A stretch of 64,000 bases of DNA from contig DS990592.1 of the NCBI GenBank assembly GCA_000155695.1, positions 62,001 through 126,000 on the forward strand, in the 5' to 3' direction. The position numbers and the translations under genes are program-made. The notes beneath the pieces were generated by a model, which saw only the letters and a program-made list of their open reading frames with translations, did no database searches and had not been told where the DNA came from. The stretch is from Verrucomicrobiia bacterium DG1235 (lineage in GTDB: Bacteria; Verrucomicrobiota; Verrucomicrobiia; Opitutales; Opitutaceae). This document shows, in pieces, positions 42,463 through 51,361 of the stretch. Each line of letters opens with the position of its first letter. The stretch's first letter is position 1.

Positions 42463-45003
42463 ATGACTAATAAGATGCCACTACTCAGAATCCTCGCTCG
42501 AGTGCTTTGCCTTGGATTCGTCCTCGCTTTCTGCGCAAGTTCCTACGGGCAGGATGATACGGACACGAAGATTAGGCTTATGACCGAAGCTTTGCAGGCT
42601 CGTGATTCGGGCAATTTGTCCTTGGCGAAATCGAAGCTCGAGGAGCTCATTGCTATCGCTCCGAATGACGCATCCGTAAAACGAATACTAGGGAGCGTGG
42701 ATCGTCTCATTGAAAATCAAGGGACAAGCAGCGGATCGGCACCGGCTCAGCCCGAGGATCGCCTTGCCGCTTTGCAGAGGGAGGCGGAGTATTTGGCGAG
42801 TCTCGAGACGGAACGTATCGAGAGGGCGATGCAGGGTTCGCGTGACATGCGGGAGGTCGCCCGTCGGCAGGCGAATCGTGGCGAGTATGATACGGCACTG
42901 CGCACGATTGGGCGAGCGATCGCCGGATTGGAGCCGAACCCGATGACGCAGGTGCTCATCGAGGAGCTCAAACGAGACGAGCGCGAGTTTCTCCGCCAGC
43001 GTTCGCAGTATTCCGCGAGCAGCGCAAACGGTTCGCCCGATTCTATTTCTTTGTCGGAAGCCAGTCCTGATTTCGTGAAGTTGCAGCAGCAAATCGAGGT
43101 GCTGAATCTTCGGGGTCGCAGCCAGTTTTTCGCTGGTGACATAGAAGGCGCGGAGGCGACTTTCAAACAAATCGAGTCGCTCGATCCCAACAACGACATG
43201 GCGAAGAACTTTCTCATCCGGATTGCTCGGGAGCGTCAGACGATGGGCTACCTCAACAAGCTCAAAACCCGCGAGCAACTCCTACAAGAAGTTTCAAACG
43301 CATGGCAGCGGCCGAGCATCTACGAGGAACGTCCCGGTGTTGAAACAGTGGATACAGTAACCTTACCGCTTACGGAGAAGCTAAATCGGATTATCATCCC
43401 GAGCGTAAACTTCACCGAAGTCGAGTTGAGCAAGGTGGTGAACACCTTGAGCGCGATTTCCGAGCAGTTTGATGGAACGGGCTTGGGGGCTAGAGGTGTG
43501 AATCTCGTGCTTCTCGATCCGGACCGGGCGGATCCGACCGTTAACATCACGCTCCGCAATCTCTCTCTAAAACGTATCCTCGACTTTATTGTGGATTCGG
43601 TCGGCTTCCAATACGAGGTCGAGGCGGATGCGGTGGTTGTGCGCCCAGGCGGCGAGCGTACGAATCTGGATACGGAATTTTTTCCGATCTCTCGTTCCAC
43701 GGTTATTCGCATGACGGGGGCGAGTTCAGGCGCGGGATCGAGCAGCGTGTTTGACGATCCGTTTTTCACGGATGGTGGGGATCGTGTTCGCGATCAGGGT
43801 GTGGCTACCGACGCGCAGACGATTCGAAACTTTCTCCAGCAGGCGGGTGTTGATTTCGTGGCGACGGAGGGGAGCACCTTGGCTTATGACGGTTCTTCAA
43901 TGATCGTGACTCAAACGCGGCGTAATATTGAGCGGATACGCAATATCCTTAATCGCTACACCGATGTGAAGCAGGTCGAGATCGAGGCGAAGTTTCTTGA
44001 AATCCAGGAAGGTTCTTTGGATGAGCTCGGATTTGATTGGGTAATCGATGAACGCGGATCACCAAATGATCCGCAATACGAGACAGGCGAGGTTTACCGC
44101 TCTTCGATGCGTACCTTGGCTCAGGCGGCGGCGCCTTCGAGCGTGAGCAGCTCTATTCTCGTTGATGGAGAGGTTATCGACAATATCGACGCTCCGGATC
44201 TCCCTGGATCCAATCTCCTCGGCGCGGGCGCGGTGCCGTTTACCAACGTGATTGGAAACATCAATAGCGTTAACTTGAATGTGGCGATTCGGGCGCTCTC
44301 GCAGCAGTCAGGATCGGATCTTCTGAGCGCTCCGAAGGTGACGGTTCTCTCTGGCAATGAGGCGAAAATCAACGTGAGCCAAGAGTTTCGCTATCCGACT
44401 CGCTATTCGGATACGGAGAGCGACGTTGGCAGCACGAGCGGTTCGCTCACAGGAGGCAGCGCGGGCGTGACCATCACACCCGGGACGCCGGAAGATTTCG
44501 TTACTCGCAATGTAGGCGTGGAACTCGCGGTCACTCCGATCGTGGAAGAGGACGACTACAGCATCACGCTAGATTTGAATCCGCGCGTCACAGAATTCGA
44601 AGGATTTGTTGAGTATGGTGGTCCAAGCATCGCCATTTCTGGCGGACGGACAGTTAAAACTCCATCTGGTTTCTACCAGCCGATTTTCGCTGTGCGCGAG
44701 GTGGAAACGAAGGTCACTATCTGGGATGGAGCCACGGTCGTGATGGGTGGCATGACACGAGAGGATGTCGTGACGGTGAACGACAAGATTCCGTTTCTTG
44801 GAGACATTCCATTCGTTGGTCGACTCTTTCGCTCGGAAGGGGAAAGCTCAGCCAAGCGGAATCTGCTTATTTTCGTGACTGCGAATTTGGTGAGCCCTGG
44901 CGGTTCTCCGAAGCGTCAGACGCTTCGCGGCGTGCAGCCTGGTTCGCTTTTCCAGAATCCGACGATTGTCACCCCTGGCGGCAGCGAGTCGCGCAGCCAA
45001 TAG
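42463..45003 (+). CDS. Amuc_1098-family type IV pilus secretin
   Basis: A large outer-membrane secretin of 846 residues forming the pilus/secretion channel. The signal peptide ends near residue 29 (LCLGFVLAFCASSYGQ). Then a TPR-like helical region (about 35-255), N-domains (about 285-560, with LRNLSLKRILDFIVDSVGFQYEV and TVIRMTG; a second stretch at ERIRNILNRYTDVKQVEIEAKFLEIQEG) and the secretin core: QSGSDLLSAPKVTVLSGNEAKINV, FVTRNVGVELAVTPIVEEDDYSITLDLNPRVTEFEGF and the C-terminal VVMGGMTREDVVTVNDKIPFLGDIPFVGRLFRSEGESSAKRNLLIFVTANLV. It is the last gene of the pilus-like locus and is followed by a strong terminator. Partner ATPases (ExeA type) are at 28.8 kb. Confidence 0.93.
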   Translation: MTNKMPLLRILARVLCLGFVLAFCASSYGQDDTDTKIRLMTEALQARDSGNLSLAKSKLEELIAIAPNDASVKRILGSVDRLIENQGTSSGSAPAQPEDRLAALQREAEYLASLETERIERAMQGSRDMREVARRQANRGEYDTALRTIGRAIAGLEPNPMTQVLIEELKRDEREFLRQRSQYSASSANGSPDSISLSEASPDFVKLQQQIEVLNLRGRSQFFAGDIEGAEATFKQIESLDPNNDMAKNFLIRIARERQTMGYLNKLKTREQLLQEVSNAWQRPSIYEERPGVETVDTVTLPLTEKLNRIIIPSVNFTEVELSKVVNTLSAISEQFDGTGLGARGVNLVLLDPDRADPTVNITLRNLSLKRILDFIVDSVGFQYEVEADAVVVRPGGERTNLDTEFFPISRSTVIRMTGASSGAGSSSVFDDPFFTDGGDRVRDQGVATDAQTIRNFLQQAGVDFVATEGSTLAYDGSSMIVTQTRRNIERIRNILNRYTDVKQVEIEAKFLEIQEGSLDELGFDWVIDERGSPNDPQYETGEVYRSSMRTLAQAAAPSSVSSSILVDGEVIDNIDAPDLPGSNLLGAGAVPFTNVIGNINSVNLNVAIRALSQQSGSDLLSAPKVTVLSGNEAKINVSQEFRYPTRYSDTESDVGSTSGSLTGGSAGVTITPGTPEDFVTRNVGVELAVTPIVEEDDYSITLDLNPRVTEFEGFVEYGGPSIAISGGRTVKTPSGFYQPIFAVREVETKVTIWDGATVVMGGMTREDVVTVNDKIPFLGDIPFVGRLFRSEGESSAKRNLLIFVTANLVSPGGSPKRQTLRGVQPGSLFQNPTIVTPGGSESRSQ

Positions 45004-45016
45004 TTTTTAATGAACG

Positions 45017-45047
45017 AAGCCCGGCTGATTTTAGCCGGGCTTTTTCT
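45017..45047 (+). terminator. Intrinsic terminator of the pilus-like locus
   Basis: AAGCCCGGCT (45017-45026) pairs with AGCCGGGCTT (45033-45042) around GATTTT, followed by a T-rich run. A perfect 10-bp stem. Confidence 0.9.
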
Positions 45048-45096
45048 TTGGCTTCTTTGGGTTTGAAAAGGGGGAGCGCGTGTCTTGAGCTACGTC

Positions 45097-45987
45097 ATGG
45101 CGAAATATCTCCTTATCGATGGCTTTAATATGGCGTTCCGTGCTTTTTACGCGGTGAAGGAATTACGTCGTTCCGACGGTTTTCCGACGAATGCGCTCTA
45201 TGGTTGGGTCCGCTCGATGTGGAAGTTGCAGGACGATCAGAAGGCGGATTACGTGACGGTTTTTTTCGATCTGGGCGGCGCTCAGGAGAAGTTGGCATTG
45301 CTTCCTGAATACAAGGCGAACCGTGGGGAGACGCCGGAAGATTTCGAGAAGCAGATTCCGATTATCAAGCAGCTCACTAAGGCGATGGGATTTGGGCATA
45401 TCGAGCTTGATGGAGTGGAGTCGGACGACTTGCTGGCTGCCTATGCGACTCGACTAGTGGCGAAGGAGGAGGACGCGATCGTCAAGATCGTCAGCGCGGA
45501 CAAGGACTTCGCTCAATCGGTTACAGATCGTATCCATCTTTTGCTGCCACCGCCTACTGCGAATCCGCGCCTTGGCTGGCGTGAGCTTGATCCGGCGGGG
45601 GTTGAGGAGAAGTGGGGACTGCCCCCAGAGAAGATGGTAGACTACCTTTCGCTGATTGGCGACACCTCGGACAATATCCCCGGCGTTCCCGGCTGTGGCC
45701 CGAAGACGGCGGTGAAGTGGCTAACTGAATACGGCGATATCAATGGTGTTTTAGCCAACGCCGCCGACATCAAGCCACCCCGTTTTCGCGAGCTGCTTCC
45801 CACTCTTGAGGAGCGCATGGATATCAATCGGAAGATCATCGGGTTTAATCTGAATCACCATGAGGGCCTCGAGCTGGACACGGGAACTCTCGACGTATCC
45901 GCTCTCTGCGCTATCCTTGAAGAGATGGAAATGAAGAGCCACCATGCGGAAGCTCTGAAACGCTACTCGCAGGGCGAACTGTTTTGA
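45097..45987 (+). CDS. 5'-3' exonuclease, FEN/Pol I N-domain type
   Basis: A 296-residue stand-alone 5' nuclease like the N-terminal domain of DNA polymerase I. Metal-binding acidic clusters are visible in LIDGFNMAFRAF, VTVFFDLGG, GVESDDLLA, SADKDFAQ and GDTSDNIPGVPGCGPKTA; the last is the helix-3-turn-helix motif that grips the DNA duplex. It removes RNA primers or flaps during replication and repair. The start is ATG 45097; a TTG at 45085 is possible. It has no polymerase partner in the window. Confidence 0.9.
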   Translation: MAKYLLIDGFNMAFRAFYAVKELRRSDGFPTNALYGWVRSMWKLQDDQKADYVTVFFDLGGAQEKLALLPEYKANRGETPEDFEKQIPIIKQLTKAMGFGHIELDGVESDDLLAAYATRLVAKEEDAIVKIVSADKDFAQSVTDRIHLLLPPPTANPRLGWRELDPAGVEEKWGLPPEKMVDYLSLIGDTSDNIPGVPGCGPKTAVKWLTEYGDINGVLANAADIKPPRFRELLPTLEERMDINRKIIGFNLNHHEGLELDTGTLDVSALCAILEEMEMKSHHAEALKRYSQGELF

Positions 45988-46057
45988 GGCGGCGTCCTGA
46001 TGCTGCGAGTTGGCGAGAGATAAAGTGGCCTAGGACCGAGTTGGCATTGGAAACCTT

Positions 46058-46831
46058 CTAGTGAAAGGTCGGACTGCCGCCTGGCGTGTAGCTTGCGAGG
46101 AACTGAGACATTTCGCTTTGCGACGCTTTTGCGGTGAGCACAAAGAGGTAGTCTTGGTCCTTCCATTTGCTGACTGTCCAGCCGTTTTCCTTTTGAGCGT
46201 ATCCAATTTCTTCGGACGCCTCGAATGAGGGGAAGTCTTTGTCTTTGCCAATGAAGAGGTGGTAGACGGTGTCGGCGTTGAAGCACATGAGGGCGACACG
46301 TTCTTCGGACCATTTCAGGGGTCGACAGCCAACGCCTTCGAGCTCGAGGAGCTTCGGTGGTAGCTGATCGGGGAGGTCGAAGCCGTTATTGGTGAGCCAG
46401 GTTTGGAGGCTGCTGGTATCGCGGTTGAAGTATGAAAGGCGTGGCCCGTCGTAGGAGTACTCAAAGGCGCGTTGAGCGAGAGGTCCGATGTAGTCGTCGC
46501 TGCGGTCGATGCCGTATTCGAAGAAGAGAAATGAGCCGAATACGAAGAGAGCGGCGATGGAAAGCCATTTGCGGGCTCGAACGAAGCGGAGGCGCTTACG
46601 CTGTTGGTCGGCCATGGACATTTTGAGCGCGGAGCGAAGGTCTGGCGGCACGTCGAAGCTGTGCAGGGATTTTCTCACAGACGCGTCGGACTGTTTTTGG
46701 GAGCTCCACCAGGCTTTGAGTTCTTCGTCGTTTTCGGCGAGAGCTTTGGCTTGGGTGAAGCGTTCGTCGCCAGTCGGCTCGTTATCGAGCGTGTAGCTGC
46801 TGAGGATCAGTTTTGCTTCCTGCTTATCCAT
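46058..46831 (-). CDS. Putative anti-sigma factor, membrane protein
   Basis: A 257-residue protein with one membrane helix at about residues 87-107 (KWLSIAALFVFGSFLFFEYG) between a cytoplasmic N-domain rich in Lys/Ser (QAKALAENDEELKAWWSSQKQSDASVRKSLHSFDVPPDLRSALK) and an extracytoplasmic C-domain (about 108-257). The gene overlaps the end of the ECF sigma gene by 8 bases and follows it, the standard arrangement for a cognate anti-sigma factor. I see no zinc HxxxCxxC motif, so the N-domain is a variant type. The function is inferred from the context. Confidence 0.7.
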   Translation of the reverse strand: MDKQEAKLILSSYTLDNEPTGDERFTQAKALAENDEELKAWWSSQKQSDASVRKSLHSFDVPPDLRSALKMSMADQQRKRLRFVRARKWLSIAALFVFGSFLFFEYGIDRSDDYIGPLAQRAFEYSYDGPRLSYFNRDTSSLQTWLTNNGFDLPDQLPPKLLELEGVGCRPLKWSEERVALMCFNADTVYHLFIGKDKDFPSFEASEEIGYAQKENGWTVSKWKDQDYLFVLTAKASQSEMSQFLASYTPGGSPTFH

Positions 46832-47366
46832 TGGATGACTTTCTCGTTTTTTCGGAGAATGGGACGAGGTTCCCTTTACGGTTAGGTTTAGTGAGCTGGA
46901 CTCGGAGCATTTCTTTGCCGCGAGCGAGGCGCGACATGACGGTGCCGATGGGGATTTCCAGAATGGCGGCGATTTCCTTGTAGGAGTAAGACTCGAGATA
47001 GTAGAGGGAGACGACTTGGCGGTACCCGTCTTTGAGCGTGAGCAAGCTGTCCATGACGTCTTGCGCCTCGGTGGTTCGTACTTGGTCGGACTTTTCGTTG
47101 TCGACGGTTTCGGCGGGGCCGTTTTCTTCCCACGAATCGAAACGGGAGCCGCGTTTGGCGACTCGGATGAATTCGCGGTAAAGAGTGGTGTAGAGCCAGG
47201 ATTTTATGGCTCCGGTCGAGCGGATGGTGGAGCGTTTTTTGGCGAGGCGCAGGAAGGCTTCCTGCGTGAGGTCCCATGCGTCGTCTCTTGAGCGGGTGAG
47301 GCTCATGGCGAAGCGGTAGAGGTTTTGGTAGTGGTCGTCGACGACCGTTTGGAGTTCTGGCGGCAT
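46824..47366 (-). CDS. ECF sigma factor
   Basis: RNA polymerase sigma-70 family, extracytoplasmic-function type, 180 residues. Region 2 is LYRFAMSLTRSRDDAWDLTQEAFLRLAKKR and IKSWLYTTLYREFIRVAKRG; region 4 is LTLKDGYRQVVSLYYLESYSYKEIAAILEIPIGTVMSRLARGKEML, with a recognisable helix-turn-helix. A linker of about 30 acidic residues separates the two. It is coupled to the anti-sigma gene by an 8-base overlap. No promoter motif for auto-regulation was recognised. Confidence 0.92.
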   Translation of the reverse strand: MPPELQTVVDDHYQNLYRFAMSLTRSRDDAWDLTQEAFLRLAKKRSTIRSTGAIKSWLYTTLYREFIRVAKRGSRFDSWEENGPAETVDNEKSDQVRTTEAQDVMDSLLTLKDGYRQVVSLYYLESYSYKEIAAILEIPIGTVMSRLARGKEMLRVQLTKPNRKGNLVPFSEKTRKSSNG

Positions 47367-47508
47367 TGGCTTGTCGTTTGGAAATTTGGTGAGACTGGAG
47401 GACCTACGACAGAAATAGAACGTTTGAGAGATTGGTTTATTCCCTAAAAATGGCGAGTGCGGAAAGGCCGGTTGCTCCCGGCGTTCTTTTTATTCGATTG
47501 CTTAGGGG

Positions 47509-49125
47509 ATGGCTGTTGGTATCAGGCCTTTGGAAATGAGTAGAGCGCCCGTGCAAACCGTTGATATCATACTTCCGCTGGAGCAGTCGGAAGATGTTGA
47601 GTTGTGGAAAAAGAAGGCGGGGCGAAAGCTAAAGATCCATCCTAAGTCGATAGAGGACATTCGCTTGCGGAAGCACTCGATCGACGCTCGTAAGTCTCCG
47701 GTGAAGATTCAGCTTCGTTTGGAGGTTTCCACCAATGGTCCTTTGCCGGAGGATTCGGTGCAGGAGCCAAGCTATGCGAAGCTCGGCTCGAATGTTCGGA
47801 AACTGGTGATTGTGGGAAGCGGTCCGGCGGGGATGTTCGCGGCCCTGCGTGCGATCGAGCTTGGCTGGCGTCCGATTTTGTTGGAACGCGGGAAGGACGC
47901 GATCAAGCGACGCTTCGACTTGGCTCCTATTTTGCGGGAAGGGCGCGTGGTGGAAGATTCGAACTATTGTTTCGGCGAGGGCGGGGCCGGGACGTTTTCG
48001 GATGGCAAGCTCTACACGCGGGCGACGAAACGTGGTCCGGTTCGTTTCGTTTACGAGACGCTGGTGGCGCACGGGGCCCCGAGCCGGATTTTGACAGACG
48101 CGCATCCGCATATCGGCTCGAACTTGTTGCCAAACGTGGTGCGGGCGATGCGCGAGTCGATTTTGGCGGCGGGCGGCGAGGTGCATTTCGAGACGCGGGT
48201 TACCGGCTTTCTGCGATCGGTTGATGGGAAACGGGCGGTAGGCGTGAGTTCGCGCGACGGTCGGGAGTTTACGGGCGAGGGAGTGATACTAGCGACCGGG
48301 CATAGCGCTCGGGATATTTACCGTTTGCTGCAAGCGGAAGGCGTGCGGCTGGAGCAGAAGGCGTTTGCGGTGGGGGTGCGAATCGAGCATCCGCAGCCGC
48401 TTATCGATAGTATTCAGTATCACTACGAACGTGGCACGGAGCGACCGAGGATTTTGCCCGCTGCGGCGTATCGCTTGGCGACTAAGATCGAGGATCGCGG
48501 GGTGCATTCTTTTTGCATGTGTCCGGGAGGCTTCATCGTACCGGCTGCTACGGAGAACGACGAGGTAGTGGTCAATGGGATGTCGTTGGCTCGACGGGAT
48601 TCGCCATTCGCGAATTCCGGGCTGGTGGTCACGGTCGAGCCGGAAGATACGCGAGAGCTGGAGGCGGAGCATGGAATATTGGCAGGTCTCGCTTTTCAGA
48701 AAAATCTCGAGCGCCTTGCGTCCGTATCCGGAGGAGGCCTACAGAAGGCGCCTGCTCAGCGGGTGACGGACTTTCTCAAGGGGAAGCTTTCCTTGAGCTT
48801 GCCGAAGTCGAGCTACTTTCCGGGACTTACGAGCTGTCCTTTGCACGAGCTGATGCCGGAGTTTATCGTTTGGCGAATGAAGGAGGGGCTGGAGCAGTTT
48901 GGGGCGTCTATGAGGGGGTACATTACGGATGAGTCTTGTTTGATCGGCTTTGAGACGCGTACGAGTTCGCCGGTGCGTATCCCTCGCGATGATACAAGCT
49001 TGCAGCATCCTGAACTCGAGGGGCTTTATCCTTGTGGAGAAGGGGCTGGATTTGCGGGCGGAATCGTTTCTGCGGCACTTGATGGCGTGCGTTGCGCTGA
49101 GGCGGCTTGCGCGGTGAGCGTTTAG
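47509..49125 (+). CDS. FAD-dependent oxidoreductase (COG2509-like)
   Basis: A 538-residue flavoprotein. An N-terminal basic domain (residues 20-80: ELWKKKAGRKLKIHPKSIEDIRLRKHSIDARKSPVKIQLRLEV) precedes the FAD Rossmann fold KLVIVGSGPAGMFAALRAIELG (about 98-119), then NYCFGEGGAGTFSDGKLYTR, GVILATGHSARDIYRLL and a C-terminal FAD-binding stretch LYPCGEGAGFAGGIVSAALDGVRCA. This layout is typical of the conserved but uncharacterised FAD-dependent dehydrogenase group. Reaction unknown. An alternative start is ATG 47536. Confidence 0.85.
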   Translation: MAVGIRPLEMSRAPVQTVDIILPLEQSEDVELWKKKAGRKLKIHPKSIEDIRLRKHSIDARKSPVKIQLRLEVSTNGPLPEDSVQEPSYAKLGSNVRKLVIVGSGPAGMFAALRAIELGWRPILLERGKDAIKRRFDLAPILREGRVVEDSNYCFGEGGAGTFSDGKLYTRATKRGPVRFVYETLVAHGAPSRILTDAHPHIGSNLLPNVVRAMRESILAAGGEVHFETRVTGFLRSVDGKRAVGVSSRDGREFTGEGVILATGHSARDIYRLLQAEGVRLEQKAFAVGVRIEHPQPLIDSIQYHYERGTERPRILPAAAYRLATKIEDRGVHSFCMCPGGFIVPAATENDEVVVNGMSLARRDSPFANSGLVVTVEPEDTRELEAEHGILAGLAFQKNLERLASVSGGGLQKAPAQRVTDFLKGKLSLSLPKSSYFPGLTSCPLHELMPEFIVWRMKEGLEQFGASMRGYITDESCLIGFETRTSSPVRIPRDDTSLQHPELEGLYPCGEGAGFAGGIVSAALDGVRCAEAACAVSV

Positions 49126-49141
49126 AATCGGGGGTTATTCA

Positions 49142-49876
49142 GTGGGGCATGCGGAGATAGCGAAAAAGTTGCCTTGGGCGCGTGGCGTGACGGTGCTTGA
49201 TTGCGATCAGAATGGTTTGCTCGCGATCGAAAAGCCGGCGGGTGTCCTTTCGCATCCGAATAAGAAGGGCGAGAAGGCTAAGGCCTTGCTCGATGCGGGC
49301 TACGACGAGAAGCGCCAGGCGTATTCGGTTCTGGATACGGAATCGGGTGAAACGCGCTTGGTTTATCTGTTGAACCGTTTGGATTCGGCGACATCCGGAA
49401 TCGTGTTGCTCGCTCTCGAAGAAGGGACGGCGAAGGCGGCGCTAAAAGCTTTCGAGACGAAGAACGTTCGCAAGACCTATCAGGCTCTCGTTTTTGGGGC
49501 GCCGCGTGGCGGACCTCCCCTTTGGCGAGATCGATTGAGCGTGAAGCATGCGGAAGGGGGAGTTCGCGCCTCGGCTGGCGGTGGTTTGAGCGCGGAGACG
49601 AAGTTGGTGAAAGTGGAACTGCTTCCCGGAGTGCCGCTTGTCTCGCGACTTACCTTGATGCCAATTACGGGCCGCACCCATCAGCTGCGTATTCAGACTT
49701 CGAAGCGTCGTATCCCGATCGTTGGCGATCGGACTTACGGAGATTTTCAGAAAAACAAGATGGCTGCGAAGAAGGGGATGAAGAGACTTTGTCTCCATTG
49801 CGTGGGTACGGAGCTTCAGTATCAGTTGTCCGGGCGAAGCTTTCGATTTAAAGCGAGTTCGAAGTCGCCCTTTTAG
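49142..49876 (+). CDS. RluA-family RNA pseudouridine synthase
   Basis: A 244-residue enzyme isomerising uridine to pseudouridine in rRNA or tRNA. The catalytic Asp lies in LNRLDSATSGIVLLAL (HRLDxxTSG signature, with Asn replacing His), followed by KTYQALVFG and the RluA motif TGRTHQLRIQTSKRRIPIVGDRTYG. No S4 domain. The start is GTG 49142. It is 16 bp after the FAD oxidoreductase, and its last bases overlap the convergent PL10 gene by 4 bases. Target nucleoside unknown. Confidence 0.88.
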   Translation: MGHAEIAKKLPWARGVTVLDCDQNGLLAIEKPAGVLSHPNKKGEKAKALLDAGYDEKRQAYSVLDTESGETRLVYLLNRLDSATSGIVLLALEEGTAKAALKAFETKNVRKTYQALVFGAPRGGPPLWRDRLSVKHAEGGVRASAGGGLSAETKLVKVELLPGVPLVSRLTLMPITGRTHQLRIQTSKRRIPIVGDRTYGDFQKNKMAAKKGMKRLCLHCVGTELQYQLSGRSFRFKASSKSPF

Positions 49877-51093
49877 GGCGCGGCATTTTTTGCTTTTTCG
49901 CGGGCGCGGCGCCACTTCGCTACGCGATTGAGCGTGGATCCGGGGTCCGTGGTGTACCAGGCGTAGCCATTGCGACGCTCGGTGGAGATGGGGTCGATGG
50001 AGTAGTGGATGGAACCGTCGCGATCGCCGAAGAGGGGGCGGTTGCTTCCGATCTCGTAGAAGCGGGCCCAGAGGGGTTTGGCATTTGGATTTGGGATAAG
50101 TTGCCTGACGTCATTTTCGCCTTTGCGGAAGTCGTAGCCTTGAATGGCGGTGGCTTCGAGCCATTCGGTAACTGAATTGATGGCGGCGACGGTTTTGTCG
50201 CTTGGGTTCGGCAGTGTGATGAGAAAGTCGAGAATCTTTGACGATTCCTTGCTGCTGAGGCTTGTCATTTCAAAGGCTCTAGCAGGGGCGGGGGAGAGGC
50301 TGCGGGCGTCGTATTGCTGGGCCCAGCCTAGGCGTTGTCCGGCAATCGAAATTTGGGTGGCGAGAACGCACTGGATGCCTTTTTGGAAATACTCGGATAA
50401 GCTGTTTTTATACTCGGAGTCGAGCCAAGCGAAGTCTTCGTCTCCTTTTGAGATGTCTGAAAGGAGGAAGAGGATGTTGGTGATGGCGTCGTCGTTGAAG
50501 GTGATATGGTCGTGGTATTTGCCGGCGAGTGGATAGATTTGGGGCCATCCGCCGTTCGGGTATTGGGAGTTTTCGATGTAGTCGAGGCCGCGAAGGACAG
50601 CGTTTTTATCGGCAGGGTTTCCGTGCAGTCGGTAGGAGCGGGCGAGAAGGCGGATTTGCGGTATGGTGGCGTTGTTGTCGAAAGTGGACACGTATTTTGA
50701 TTCCGGGCCGTAGTGCTGGCCGGCTTTTCTGGGGCCGGTCGAGTAGTCAACCTGTTTGGACCAGCCTCCGTTGGGGCATTGGTAGCTGCGAACGGCAGCT
50801 AGGTAGGCGGTTCCTTCTGGCGATTGGAACCAAGGGTCGCCGAGGTCGGCGAGTTTCGGGAACTTTTTGCTGTAGGGAGCTTTGATCGGTTTTTCCGCTT
50901 CGCTGGCTGAAAGCTCGTCGCTCAGGGTTGTTTGAAGTGTCGAGCGGGCATCCGCTGAGCGTAGATTATAGGATATCCATTCTTCGTTTGTTGGGGAGAT
51001 ATGAGCCCTTGAGCTGGTGGGTTCCTTGGCGATGCCCCACGTGATAGCGAAGACGAACAACAGTAGAATATTTAGTCGGTAAATTGTGATCAT
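49873..51093 (-). CDS. Pectate lyase, PL10 family
   Basis: Exported beta-eliminating pectate lyase, 406 residues, which cleaves polygalacturonate to unsaturated oligomers. N-terminal signal sequence (about residues 1-21, LNILLLFVFAITWGIAK). The family features are visible: QCPNGGWSKQVDYSTGPR, YVSTFDNNATIPQIRLLARSYRLHGN, ENSQYPNGGWPQIYPLAGKYHDHITFNDDAITNIL, and ARFYEIGSNRPLFGDRDGSIHYSIDPISTERRNGYAWY with the catalytic Arg/Asp environment. It is divergent from the TonB-dependent receptor gene across a 268-bp shared control region. Confidence 0.9.
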   Translation of the reverse strand: MITIYRLNILLLFVFAITWGIAKEPTSSRAHISPTNEEWISYNLRSADARSTLQTTLSDELSASEAEKPIKAPYSKKFPKLADLGDPWFQSPEGTAYLAAVRSYQCPNGGWSKQVDYSTGPRKAGQHYGPESKYVSTFDNNATIPQIRLLARSYRLHGNPADKNAVLRGLDYIENSQYPNGGWPQIYPLAGKYHDHITFNDDAITNILFLLSDISKGDEDFAWLDSEYKNSLSEYFQKGIQCVLATQISIAGQRLGWAQQYDARSLSPAPARAFEMTSLSSKESSKILDFLITLPNPSDKTVAAINSVTEWLEATAIQGYDFRKGENDVRQLIPNPNAKPLWARFYEIGSNRPLFGDRDGSIHYSIDPISTERRNGYAWYTTDPGSTLNRVAKWRRAREKAKNAAP

Positions 51094-51361
51094 GTAGGTC
51101 GAAAAATGTAATGTTTTGACTATCTTAGTAGGGTATTGGTCAGCGGAACGCTTTTAATTTTAAACAAAACAACCACGTGTTAGGAGTGCGCGCAATCTGA
51201 ATTAATCATTTGGTATTTAAAATGAGTTGACAGGGCTTTAGCGTATTATCAATAAACGAACTCTACCTACCTCAATACCCTTTAGCCCAGTGTTTGGGCT
51301 ATTTTTTGCCTCATATAACAAACACGTGTTGGATAAAGTGCCAACAGAACCCATACCTACG
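51094..51361. promoter_or_regulatory. Divergent control region between PL10 and TonB-receptor genes
   Basis: AT-rich spacer of 268 bp. It holds a TTGACA box (51227-51232) oriented towards the receptor gene, with only a weak -10 (TATCAA, 14 bp later). It also holds two near-identical 14-mers, AACAACCACGTGTT (51168-51181) and AACAAACACGTGTT (51317-51330), which share the palindromic core CACGTG; the second includes the perfect 10-bp palindrome AACACGTGTT. They are possible operators for the LacI-type regulator at 62.3 kb or another pectin-responsive factor. Confidence 0.4.
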
